From Cerioporus squamosus (taxonomy: Eukaryota > Basidiomycota > Agaricomycetes > Polyporales > Polyporaceae): a DNA stretch of 64,000 bases. Positions 15,150 to 24,550 of the stretch are shown here, one piece after another (position 1 is the stretch's first letter; each line of letters opens with the position of its first letter). The position numbers and the translations under genes are program-made. Under the pieces are notes generated by a model. That model ran no database searches, was not told the DNA's origin, and saw nothing but the letters and a program-made list of their open reading frames with translations. The DNA lies in contig JABYQS010000129.1 of the NCBI GenBank assembly GCA_022592435.1, positions 46,098-110,097 of the forward strand, written 5' to 3'.

Positions 15150-15725
15150 TCAACCGAAGGTTACCCGTTTCCTTGGCTTCGCAGACTCCTTGTCCGGGGG
15201 TCTCTCTCCCGACTCTGTTTGAGTACCATTCGCCGATTCGGTTTGACGGCTTTGACCGGGAGCCATGCGAGCCTTCTTGCGCTCTTTGGCTTTCTCCCTT
15301 TTGGCCCGCGCAGCCTGCGCAGCTACTGCGGCTTTCGCGCGCTCCTGCCAGGAGATACCATGGTGAGCATCAGCCAATCGAGCGGCCTGTCTATCATATG
15401 GGGTATCAAACACCTACCAGTCGACCTCTTGATTTCGATGAAGACGGGCGCTGATGGTCTGGAATCGCCCCGGCGGATGCCTGTCCGAGACAATCATGAG
15501 CCGCTACTGCTGAGGCCGGCGCACATGCACGCCCACCTTCGAGTGGTGCATCTTGATTTTTGTCTGGGCCTTTTCTTCCACGACGTCCGAAACGCTTCTG
15601 GCGAGGTCTATGGCAGCATCCTATCAGGGGAACCGTGTGCGTCAGGTGCGTCTCCGGGAACACTGGCTGCAGGTTCGCCCAACCTTGTTGTCCACAAACA
15701 CCTTTTTCTTGGATTGCCTGGCCAT
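15150..15725 (-). CDS. Small basic helical protein with C-terminal RVxF-like motif, 127 aa
   Basis: Four exons close in frame (15684-15725, 15537-15620, 15418-15480, 15150-15344). The start is MARQSKKKVFVDNK. Exon 2 is helical (DAAIDLARSVSDVVEEKAQT). Exon 3 is Ser/Arg-rich. Exon 4 begins ERAKAAVAAQAARAKREKAK, a strongly charged helix, and ends PRKRVTFG before the stop. KRVTF fits the RVxF consensus used by protein phosphatase 1 partners. That role is inference from a short motif at the extreme C-terminus. The composition suggests a nuclear or nucleolar protein. The donor of exon 1 (GTTGGG) is weak; the other sites are good. No family is recognised. Longer open frames on the opposite strand appear to be shadows. 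Confidence 0.6.
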
Positions 15726-16487
15726 TCGCAGGGTCGATCCGAGCAGTGCTGCTACGTGCCTCAGATCGCAGGACCGGGTATGGACATCGTTGTCCTCTCG
15801 AGGTCGGAGCAGCGCAGCGGGAAAGCAAACCTGTGTGTGGCTGTACGCCTTTACCCACGGCCCACGTGGGCAATGCCTCCGGACATGGGCAGACGCCCGG
15901 GCTGTTTCTCTGCTACGCCAACGTCTGTGCGCGCGGGGTTACCTCACGCCAGTGCTCCCAAGCTTATCTTATGCATCAGATCTCCGTGCACCTCATATCC
16001 GTTGACTAAAGTCTGACGAGGAATACCCGTGCGTCACCGCCGCGGTTGGTTGGTAAGTGAAACGGCGCGTCCATCTCCGAACGGTCTCACTCAATCGAGA
16101 GCAGAAGAAGTACCAGACCCACACCGTGCGCGGATTGACAAGATGTGATCGGACTTCGGCTGTATCAACTTGTCCTCGCAAAACGCCCGCCGAAGTGCTA
16201 TTCCACGGGGTCTCCAGTGCTAAAAGGGGCGCCGACAGCGGCGGAATACTATGTGGCCACCGTCGAATGCTCGTCTCGCTTCCCCCATGCGCAGACCCCT
16301 GTTGGAACCCAACATCATCAGATTTTCATCATCTCTCCATCTCTACCGAATGTGTGCGAGCGTGGATGGGCCCTCGGAACACGCACCACCGAACATACTG
16401 ATGAACATCCTGCCATCTCCTCTTCGCTGGACGCCTTCGTGTGACCAGTGCCCATACTCCTAAGAGTCTCATGGCGTCTTCATAGTG
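15726..16487. other. Intergenic region, no convincing gene
   Basis: Several overlapping open frames exist on both strands, but none has splice-bounded protein-like sequence. The region separates the minus-strand RVxF-type gene from the plus-strand cysteine-rich gene. Confidence 0.35.
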
Positions 16488-16494
16488 TATAAAG
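16488..16494 (+). promoter_or_regulatory. TATA box of the cysteine-rich micro-exon gene
   Basis: TATAAAG about 85 bp before the ATG at 16579, an ordinary spacing for fungi. Confidence 0.5.
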
Positions 16495-16578
16495 ACGGTG
16501 GGCCACTGGATGGACCCACAACCTCATCCCCCCAGCGAGTCAGATCTCTCACCTCCCTCCTCAATCACAACCTCAACA

Positions 16579-17088
16579 ATGTGCTACCTTCGCCAGTAAG
16601 TCCCGATTGCCCATCCTGCCTTCGGATATGCACTAACCGTCCTTCTCCAGAGTCTGTTACGTCTACGAGAGCTGTGGCCATGTGTACCCCATGGTATGTG
16701 ACCTACCCACCGCTCCAATGACATTGTCTGACGTCTCCTCAGCCCGACCAACAGGTACTTCACGCCAGGTGCCTGGATGTTACCCCCGACTGAGAGCGTT
16801 CCTGTGCAGATTGCATGTGACAGCCCACGCTGCAAGTTCAGTCCAATGCACCCGAAGAGCTGTCACGGCGCGAGCTGCAAACAGACGTGCAAGCAGTAGT
16901 GAGTCTACTTCCCCGCTGGATCTCGAACTTCTGCTGATCCCGATCCGTTGATCTCCAGCCGCGGACACCCGCAGCAATACTGTGAGTATCAGGGAATCCG
17001 AGATACTGGCACTTCTTCTAAACTTTCATCGCTTCTGCTAGCTCCGCAAATCGCTGGCTTCTGCCCGGGTTGCGCGAAGTCCCGCTGA
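16579..17088 (+). CDS. Small cysteine-rich protein in six micro-exons, 75 aa
   Basis: The coding parts are ATGTGCTACCTTCGCCA at 16579, then VCYVYESCGHVYPM, PDQQ (only 12 nt), ACDSPRCKFSPMHPKSCHG plus ASCKQTCKQY, RGHPQQY, and PQIAGFCPGCAKSR before TGA 17086-17088. Each join uses a normal GT...AG intron of about 50-60 nt and the frame stays open. The protein begins MCYLRQVCYVYESCGHVYP. The spaced CxxC, CxH and HxxxC residues suggest a zinc-binding or disulfide-rich fold. Proteins of this layout (M-C-x-R..C.V...C-G-H...C-D-S..C-K-F-S) recur in Agaricomycete genomes as I remember them, without a known function. Because no exon is long, simple ORF calling cannot detect it. Confidence 0.65.
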
Positions 17089-17156
17089 GCTGGACTCGAC
17101 TCCCTACTAGATTAGCAATCCGCCCATACGGACGCTTCTTGACTTGTACCAACGAC

Positions 17157-17667
17157 ATGTCTCTATCGTATCCTCTCTTAATCACAATATTGCACTACCA
17201 TCGAATAGCGTCCAGAGCTCTCGCAAGCAAGAACTATGGGAGCCCTTTGCACGATCCCTGGCCCATCGGACCAAGTTTTCCATCTGTCAACGAAGGCAGC
17301 TGGGTGCTCATCGGACTGTCCGAGACCGCCGCGATTCCCTTCCGCTGTCGTAGAACCCGATGTGGTACCTTCTCAAAATGCTGTGGTCATGGATTAATGG
17401 CCCGAAGGACAGTTAGTGGCCCTCGGCGTTCGCGTGCCTCCAATGATCACCGTAGTGACCGAGGCTGACCCCTATAACTGTGATTCGCATCAAGCTGTCC
17501 ACCACCCACGGCGTTCTATGGCCTCTATCGAGGACAATGTGTCCCTGGTGATCTCGGAGGAAGCGGATCCTCTGCACCGTGCGCTTCTCCGACCTCCGTT
17601 CTCAAGCGGTGCCGATCTCGAAATCAAGAAGCCTGTCTGGCTTCACGAGCCTGTGCCTATTGAGTAA
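17157..17667 (+). CDS. Hypothetical protein, 152 aa
   Basis: Exon 17157-17364 (MSLSYPLLITILHYHRIASR ... SETAAIPFRCRRTRC), a 52-nt GT-AG intron, then exon 17417-17667 (VALGVRVPPMITVVTEADPY ... KKPVWLHEPVPIE, stop). Lengths close in frame. Exon 2 has clear protein-like composition, with an acidic segment and a run of small hydrophobic residues. The start is uncertain because the frame is open further upstream. No family is recognised. It lies directly downstream of the cysteine-rich gene on the same strand, about 70 bp away. Confidence 0.4.
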
Positions 17668-18360
17668 TTGTGGCCTGAGAGCGTACGCACTCTCCTGGCG
17701 ATCATCGTCTTCTTTCGCGCCGTAGCACGTGGCTCTCGGACTCTGACATACCAGAATGCCCCACGGCTCAAGCCTCAGACGGCCCAAGCAAATGCGGCTT
17801 GCCTTGAATCCCGAAGCATAGGTTCGTCATTGCTTCACGGACGACTCTCACTTGCTTCGAGCATCGGCGAGGAGGACATGCACGCATCGGATTCCTGCAC
17901 CGCCCCCCGAACTTCACTGGCAGCTGCACAGAGGCACCGCACGCGGACTCGTCGGTCAGACCGCCTCACGGGCTGACGTCAGAATGCGAAGTCTCGCGTG
18001 CCCTCCTATGTAGAATCATGGGAGGCGTCGGTCGGGTCGCCCCGTACGTCAGCGTGTGTGCCCGAAGTGGGGAGACGAGGGCTCACTCACGGTCGCGCCG
18101 GCGGCCCCGCCCCCGACTAAATCTGATAGCGGCCGCAGCTTCCCAGCGCGCCCGCTTGCGGACACCCCAGAGCGCGAGTTGCAGCTCTCGAAACGCAGAT
18201 GTTGAGCGCGACTCACTGCGTTGAGGGTGTCGTCACCGTCTCCCTACCTTGCATCGCGCGACGCCGCGGGATGCTGCGGACCCACAACGTCTTAGGCTCG
18301 GCGGCGTCAATCCAGGGCAGATATCAAGGGTTTCGCGGTTAAGGGAGCAAGTGAGCAGGG
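17668..18360. other. Intergenic region, no gene recognised
   Basis: Between a plus-strand hypothetical gene and the 3' end of the minus-strand DUF6593-like gene. Open frames here are short and lack splice support. Confidence 0.4.
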
Positions 18361-19499
18361 CTACAGGGACGCACTCGAGGCCGCGGACAGCATCTTCTGC
18401 TGCCAGGCCACGAGCCCGATGATCACCGCATCGAGGCACTTCCTGGCTTCGGGGTAGAAGATCAGAGCTGCTGGGAAGACGGTCTGCAGCTCTCCTCCTG
18501 CTATCTGCTTCCCGGCTACGCGCGACCAGACGACTTTGCTCCGCGTGCCGGACGTCGGGTCCACGGCGAACACCTGCGAGCACGAGCGGCTGCGTGAGTA
18601 TGGGTGGATAGTGGCCACGACGGGGAGGACTTACCGCGGGCGTGTTCGTATCGTCGATGCTCAGTTCGTACCGCGCGTCTGGCATGGACAGGGTGACACT
18701 GTGCGATGGCCCGATGATAGGTTAGCACCCGCCTCTTCCAGACGTTGGTTAGTTAGGAGGTGGAGAGAAGCGTCACTCACGAGTGCTTCTCCATTCTCAG
18801 GCAGTCCTTCACGTACGCCGGCGCACCGTTCCCGTAGATGACCATCACCATCTCCTGGTCGCGCGATATGTCGCTCGTGAGCGAGCGGTCCTTCCCTTCC
18901 TCCATCTTCACCTGCACATCTTCCTCCTCAACGCATGTCTTCTCTGTGTAGACAGATGCGCGGTCCTGAGTCCCCGCATTGTCCCCGCACACCGCATCCG
19001 AGCCGGTGTTCGTCTGGTTCCCGACATAGGAAGCTGGCGACGGTCTTCCGAAGAGGGACATGGTGCTCGATCCCCGTGTGAGAGACCGCACGAGACGAGA
19101 AGGGCTCGGGTTCCACAATCTGTGTTTGCGTGCAGTTGACACAGTGGCGAGGAGGGCATCTTGATCGAACCCTTCGCTGTCCGTGCCAGCGGCCCCTCTG
19201 ACGATCTGTGTGTGGGACCCACCGGCATCTGCGAAGAGTGTGTAGTACACCTTGCGGGTGTACGCGGACGCGACCACGGTTCTGTGCGGATGCGCTGCGT
19301 TGTGGAGGAAGAGCACGGCGTCGCCCAGTTTGGCTTCGAGTTTGTCGTCATTGGTCGATAGGTTGCGTATGAGTGCTCTTTCTGCGTACTCTGTTCTTGC
19401 GTATGAGTTGGCATCAGAGAAGCTTGGCGATAGATGGGTAGGAGAGAGACGTTCAGATCCAGAAGTATGGGGTCGATATCCGTGTCCGCGCACAGCCAT
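18361..19499 (-). CDS. DUF6593-like hypothetical protein
   Basis: A long first exon (18777-19499) begins MAVRGHGYRPHTSGSERLSP and includes RKVYYTLFADAGGSHTQIVR. An intron with donor GTGAGT follows MEKHS and leads to VTLSMPDARYELSIDDTNTP. A second intron leads to VFAVDPTSGTRSKVVWSRVA and the end ALIFYPEARKCLDAVIIGLV, stop at 18361-18363. The strand-strand-helix ending, with a basic then hydrophobic helix, matches the C-terminus of DUF6593 proteins, which are abundant in basidiomycetes and have no known function. The insert with EEEDVQVKMEEGKDRS is unusual for the family and may hide another intron. The start is the first ATG of the open frame and is not firm. Confidence 0.55.
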
Positions 19500-19721
19500 G
19501 CTCGCGCGCAGCCAGGGCCTGAGGCTGTATTAGAGTTCTGTCAGTACGTGCGTGCCTGTGAACGAAGGTGAGTCCCTCCTACTCGATGCGGTTAGTGAAG
19601 CGCCACGTACTCATCTATCTCACTGCGAGCTTGCCGAGTCGAGGCAGATCTTGCCTTAAGGCAAAAGCGCAAACTGCAAAGGTGATCATATTGAACACCA
19701 AAATCGCACAATACGCCAGGG

Positions 19722-20465
19722 TCATACTGTGAAAACGCCCGTAGCGTAGCCAGCTGGACGCATCACCGCACCCTGGCTTCTCATACGGTACTTCTGCTCG
19801 ACGATCAGAAGAGATGTGAGAACAAGATGCGCGATGCTCTCGACCTCCGGCTGCAAGGATAGGGTCGGCATCTCGGTCACTTCGACCCCATCGACGTTCT
19901 GCCGATATGCCGTTCGGTACCACGCTACAGGGGTTAGCGGGTTCTGCTGATCATAGAGCTTACAATGAAGTCAGCACCCGGAAGAGAAGATGGTTAGGAA
20001 GACATATACTGACCGCGATCTCTCGAAGGCTGGTCGGCTTCCATGTGTACGTTCTATCCCCTATGCCTGGGACGCTGCGGACAGAAGACGTCAACTCTAT
20101 AGGTCAGTTCCCCTCGTACCCGGCTCGGGCGAAGCAGAAGAAGAGGAAACGTACGATACCGTGAATGTCTTGTGCTTGATCCATTTCTTCGTCCTCGTCG
20201 GCCCACCGCCGAGGAAGGTGATCGTGTCCGGGAGCATCTCGTTCCGCTGGATGCTCGCCAGCTTGATCGAGTCCGAACCCTCCACCTTGCACAGGTCCGT
20301 GCGCGAAAACGACCTTCCCGGCGTTCTGATCGTGTACACGACGGCAGCGCTTCCCCGGAGGCGCAGGTCCGCGTTCGTCAGGCTGTCGCGATCAAAGACA
20401 AGCTCCGTGCGCGCGAAGCGGTCGGGCAGCTCGGTGGGGTTCACGAGGGTGAGCTGCGAGTCCAT
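19722..20465 (-). CDS. DUF6593 protein, copy A, 197 aa
   Basis: Exons 20160-20465, 20010-20094 and 19722-19924 close in frame. Exon 1 runs from MDSQLTLVNPTELPDRFART through SAAVVYTIRTPGRSFSRTDL to KKWIKHKTFT. Exon 2 is LTSSVRSVPGIGDRTYTWKP. Exon 3 is TWYRTAYRQNVDGVEVTEMP, then ESIAHLVLTSLLIVEQKYRM, ending GVFTV-stop. The repeated strands with TYTWK and the C-terminal LVLTSLLIVEQKYR helix are typical of DUF6593, a basidiomycete family of unknown function. It is on the same strand as the neighbouring SDR gene, 617 bp beyond the SDR stop. All splice sites are canonical in this copy; the copy at 30492-31235 has lost one. Confidence 0.75.
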
Positions 20466-21082
20466 GGGATGTGCCAGTGGTGGTCCAGTGTCAGGATGCG
20501 TTCGGCGTAGGACGGCTTTGCGGTGGCCGTGGAGGGAGTTCTGGGACCTGGGCAAGGATCACGAGGAGGACGTCCTGCACAGCCCGGTACTTCTGCCTGG
20601 TACGAAGACGCCAAGGCAGTCCACGGGGGAGCCTATCGCAGTTCGAAGTCTACCTCGACACTTCGTGGAGTTGATCCGAAATTGAGCAGGATCTGAAGGA
20701 TGCCATCCCTGTGAACGGAGTTCCTCTGATTCTCAGTCTCTGTTAAGGCTTGCGGGTACGGCACGCCGAGTGGAACCTCGCGCCGGGCACTTCGACGGTG
20801 CTCCGCGCTGCAACGGCAGTATCCTTCAATAAAGGAGTAAGTATTGCTGAGTTGCATGAAAGCAGAGCAAGAAACAGCGCAATATTAGAGTGCGGTGGTG
20901 GTGATGGTGGTCGAAGACGAAGTTGCTGCAGTAGGCGCCTGTGAGACTTCAGTGCACAAGCCTGCGTTCGACTCCCCGACCTGTAGTCTTGATACAGACT
21001 GTTTCTTCTCGGACTACCGTATGTACATCTCTTGCATATTCGCGATCCTACTAGTACTATAGAGTCGATGCAACACGACTGC
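20466..21082. other. Spacer between DUF6593 and SDR genes of copy A
   Basis: About 620 bp holding the promoter of the minus-strand DUF6593 gene and the 3' end of the SDR gene. No coding exon recognised. The same spacer is present in copy B (31236-31852). Confidence 0.4.
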
Positions 21083-22203
21083 CTATCTGCTAGCTTCCGC
21101 AAGTCTCTCCATGACCTTATCCCTATCGACCCCATCCGCATTTGTCGAGTGTGCCAACTCCTCACACCGCTCCCCATCCCTCAGCGTCATCCTCGCCTTG
21201 TTCCTCACCAGCATCAGCGCGTCCGTCCCCAGCTGCACGCGCAGCGGCGGGTCGCGCATCCCCGCGACCTCCACCAGCGCGCGGGCCGCCTTGCGTGGGT
21301 CCCCGATGAACACCGCACCCTTGGTCATCTCGCGAAAACGCACGCTGGGCGCGTGCGGCTTGTCGTACGCGGGGTGGATGGGCAGGTGCAGCATGGACGC
21401 GCCGCCCCATTCGGTGCGGAACCCGCCGGGCTCGACGATGACACCCTTAATGTTCCACTCTGGGAGCATCTCTTTCGTGAAGGCTTCCGTGAAGCCCTCG
21501 AGTGCTGGGGGTGCCATGCCAGTACTTGGTCAGCGTCGACCGACGACACCTCGGAGGCAGCGAGGGAGACGGGAGGCGTACCGAACTTCCCGGCGTTGTA
21601 GTAGGCTCGAGTCGCATTTCCTATGTATCCGCCTGCCGAGCTGATGTTCAGGACGCGTCCGCCATGGCCGGGAGGGTTGACGTTGCGCAGGAACTTGATA
21701 GCCTACAGCGTCGCGTCAGCTCACTGAGCACAACGTCCCAAGGACACGCGTACGCCGGGGCGTAATACTCACCTCCTTCGTGACGTGCACGGGGCCCCAG
21801 AAGAGCGTCTCCACCATTCGCCGGGCCTCGTGCTCCGGAGTGCCTTCGATCTCGCTCTGGATGCCGTAACCGGCGTTGTTGACGACGACGTCCAGGCGTC
21901 CGAAGTGCATCTTCGCCGCTGCAAATGCGTTCGCGATCTGCTGTTTGTCAGTCACGTCGAGCGCGACAACGAGGAGCTGCGAGGCAGGGTACCGCTGCGG
22001 GAGGTCGCTGAGAGTGTCCGGACGGCGAGCTGTTGCTACTGCGCGCTCGCCGGAGTCGAGGACCTCTTCGAGGAGCGCCCTGCCTAGTCCCTGGGAGCTT
22101 CCTGTGACTGGACGAATCGTGATTGCTGACGAGGGAGGGACGGAGAGATGTGCGACTTACTGAACCACACTCTAGTGTTGTCCGGTTGTTGTTGAGACGA
22201 CAT
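21083..22203 (-). CDS. Short-chain dehydrogenase/reductase, copy A, 306 aa
   Basis: Four exons close in frame (22161-22203, 21773-22107, 21582-21702, 21083-21504). The start is MSSQQQPDNTRVWFI. Classical SDR motifs are present: TGSSQGLG (NAD(P) binding), DVTD, VVNNAGYG, NISSAGGYIG (catalytic Ser) and YYNAGK (YxxxK). After the core comes FALEGFTEAFTKEMLPEWNI and VIVEPGGFRTEWGGASMLHL. It is a cytosolic oxidoreductase of the Rossmann fold; the substrate cannot be told. A TATA-like element lies about 50 bp upstream. It is paralogous to copy B and to the gene at 42254-43384, with identical intron positions and phases in the last. Confidence 0.9.
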
Positions 22204-22249
22204 AGTTCGCTCAAGGGAGGGCCTGTGCTGGTATGCTGCAGCAGGAGCT

Positions 22250-22257
22250 CTATATAA
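22250..22257 (-). promoter_or_regulatory. TATA box of SDR copy A
   Basis: TTATATAG on the minus strand about 48 bp before the SDR start; conserved in copy B. Confidence 0.5.
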
Positions 22258-24550
22258 GGATGTCCGGGTTGTTAAGTTCCCTATGATGCAGACCGTGCCC
22301 TGAGTACGCGCAAGCAGCCAGCGATCGGCACAAGTATCGTTTGCAACTGTGAATTGGAAACGAACCTTCTCGGAGAGAGGTCGGCTTGTGTGAGGTCATC
22401 ACAGCACTGTACCCGATCGGCATATGTCAACACTTGAGTTTATTCTTCAGTACGTGCATGGTGGATATCAAAGAAAGACGTTGCACCTCTGTGAGCCTCC
22501 TGGGGCGAACGAGTCGCGAGTCGGCGCAGATATGCACATACAATCGTCAACAAGCCATTCGAGTCATAGACCATGGAGGAGGAGAGAAGTTGGAGCCAGG
22601 GGAATAAGTGCGGCTGCCCCTTGTCGGTCTTCCGCCAACTGCTCGAGTCTTGTTCAGTATTCGTCCATGCGGAAGAGATGGCAGGGCGCACCCCTGTCTG
22701 AGATCCCCTGATCCCTCTGGGTCCGAGTCCTCCACTGAGTGCCACGACTACTCGAGGCAGAGAGCGATCCCCGATGGTTTCCAGCTCGCAGGCGCACCCT
22801 GCATCGAACATCGAACAGTCTGTAAGTTATACCCAACCCTCACAGCCATAGTCCATGATACAGATCCAGCTGCATTGGCGACCCGCGATAGGCAAGTCGC
22901 GCCATGGCACTCGAACTCGGGACAAGGTTTCTAAAGCCTCTACGCGATCAGAGCCCATGACATTCAGACAGTGGATGTATTTTTTTGGGAAACATCCACT
23001 CGCTTGGGCTTGCCCGCACAGGTCGACGTGGCGACGAGTTACAATGACCAAGGCTCAAGCTCCTCTCGTCGTAGAACGTCTGAAGGTGGCTCTGATAGAG
23101 GAGGAAACTTAAGACGTGTGGTGAGCATGGACATACGGACCTTTGAAGCAGTTCGAGGTGGACAGGATGGACGTGGCTGCATATTACATGCATATGAATG
23201 CCAAGCTTGAATAACATGTATACTGTGTTTCTCTTGATGAATTCATGAAGTTTCGTGAGCCATGGTGTGCATGTGAACGTTTGTTCCCGAGCCGGACACG
23301 CAGTACCGCCAGTACGCGCTCCCACCTGCTGCGTCATAAATATTCACGACGGAACGCAGATTCAGTGGTAAACTAGAGTGAACTTCTTACGCTGGTGAGA
23401 CTGCACGCACCAGGATGCTTCGTGATAAGTAGCGGCCTGGAGAGGAGGAGGAGTATCGTCACGGTAGCGGCAAGTGCTAGTCCACCTGGCGTTGTTTGTC
23501 CACGGTGGGGAACCAAACAATTGTCCACCGGCGTCTGCCTTCCTCTCCGCGTCTTCTTCGCTCTCGTTCATTGTAGACTCGCTCGCTGTTGGCTCTCTGC
23601 TCGCTCGTCTGTGTCTGTGGGTGCCTCGTTTTCTAGCGACGGCTTGTCTCTTGCGTGCTCCTCCGTTTGCGTCTGTTTGCCGCTCCTCGTGCGTCCTGGG
23701 CCACCCTCTGCCGCCCTCCAAGACGTCGCACAGCTCAACACGCTTTGCGCTGCTTTGCGTCCGCTGTCCCTCAAGCATCGCCATGGACCCTATGCAGAGG
23801 ATGGAAGAGAGGGCTGGCGCAGCTCATGGGCAGGGTCTCTGGTACGTCCCCTCCGTCCGTCCTGTGCCCTTCCGCCTGCAAGCTGGGCATGACCCATCCC
23901 TCTCGCCACCGTCGCCCGTCAACGCCTCGCTCTCGAGTCGTAATGTGGTGTTGTCCGCCGCCGCGTACGTTGTTAACACTGTCTACGTACACCGTGTATC
24001 CTATACTGTCTACTGACGAAGCCCCTCCCACACCCGCGCTATCGCATCCGACGACAATGTGGCTAAAACAGACCACACGCCGTCATCGCCGCCAGTGCGC
24101 CTCCGCCAGTGACGCGTGTGTATAACCCGTCGCCACCTCGCTCTACGTTATCTCGCCAGCCATCTGTCTGGTATTACACTCCTGCCGTCCCGATCGCTTC
24201 GCGAAAAACGCGCTTGGCGAGTACAGACGCGATGCAGCCAGGAGGAAACCGCGCAGGTCGTCTCATCCGCGGCGGAGAGTGCGTCGTCTCACGGCTCGAG
24301 TCCAGCTGCGACGCCATCTGGGCAAGCATCGTGCATCAAACCGCCGGTGGAAGGCTTTCACCTCGGAATGGAACGCGCCCTCGGCATGCCACTTCCCTAG
24401 CACCGCCTCCTCTGTCGCATCCCGCAGAGGCGTCCACCTGCCCCATCGGCATCGCACATGTTGGGAGGAGAAGTCCGGAATGCTACAGTACGGTACGGTA
24501 CTCGCCCGCGCCGCTTACATGTATACACTCTAGCTACTATATTCAATACA
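22258..24550. other. Upstream region of copy A and non-coding flank
   Basis: The first 1.4 kb belongs to the duplication. Open frames here are not conserved as proteins between the two copies (indels shift them), which argues against coding. From 23650 onward the sequence is unique. A stretch at 23783-24010 (MDPMQRMEERAGAAHGQG) is open but unsupported. Confidence 0.4.

Larger units (their letters stand above)
19598..23649 (+). repeat. Segmental duplication, copy A (~4.05 kb)
   Basis: From AAGCGCCACGTACTCATC to GCGACGGCTTGTCT this segment matches 30355-34376 in direct orientation. Differences are scattered point changes and short indels, more frequent in the right-hand 1 kb. It carries one DUF6593 gene, one SDR gene and about 1.4 kb of upstream sequence. 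The flanks on both sides differ completely between copies. Confidence 0.95.

Noticed and set aside
15138..16016. 292-codon plus-strand open frame
   Set aside because: It is antisense to the spliced minus-strand RVxF-type gene, has poor protein-like composition and no splice support.
22440..23340. Minus-strand open frames in the upstream part of the duplication
   Set aside because: Indels between the two copies break them, which is not expected for coding sequence in such a recent duplication.
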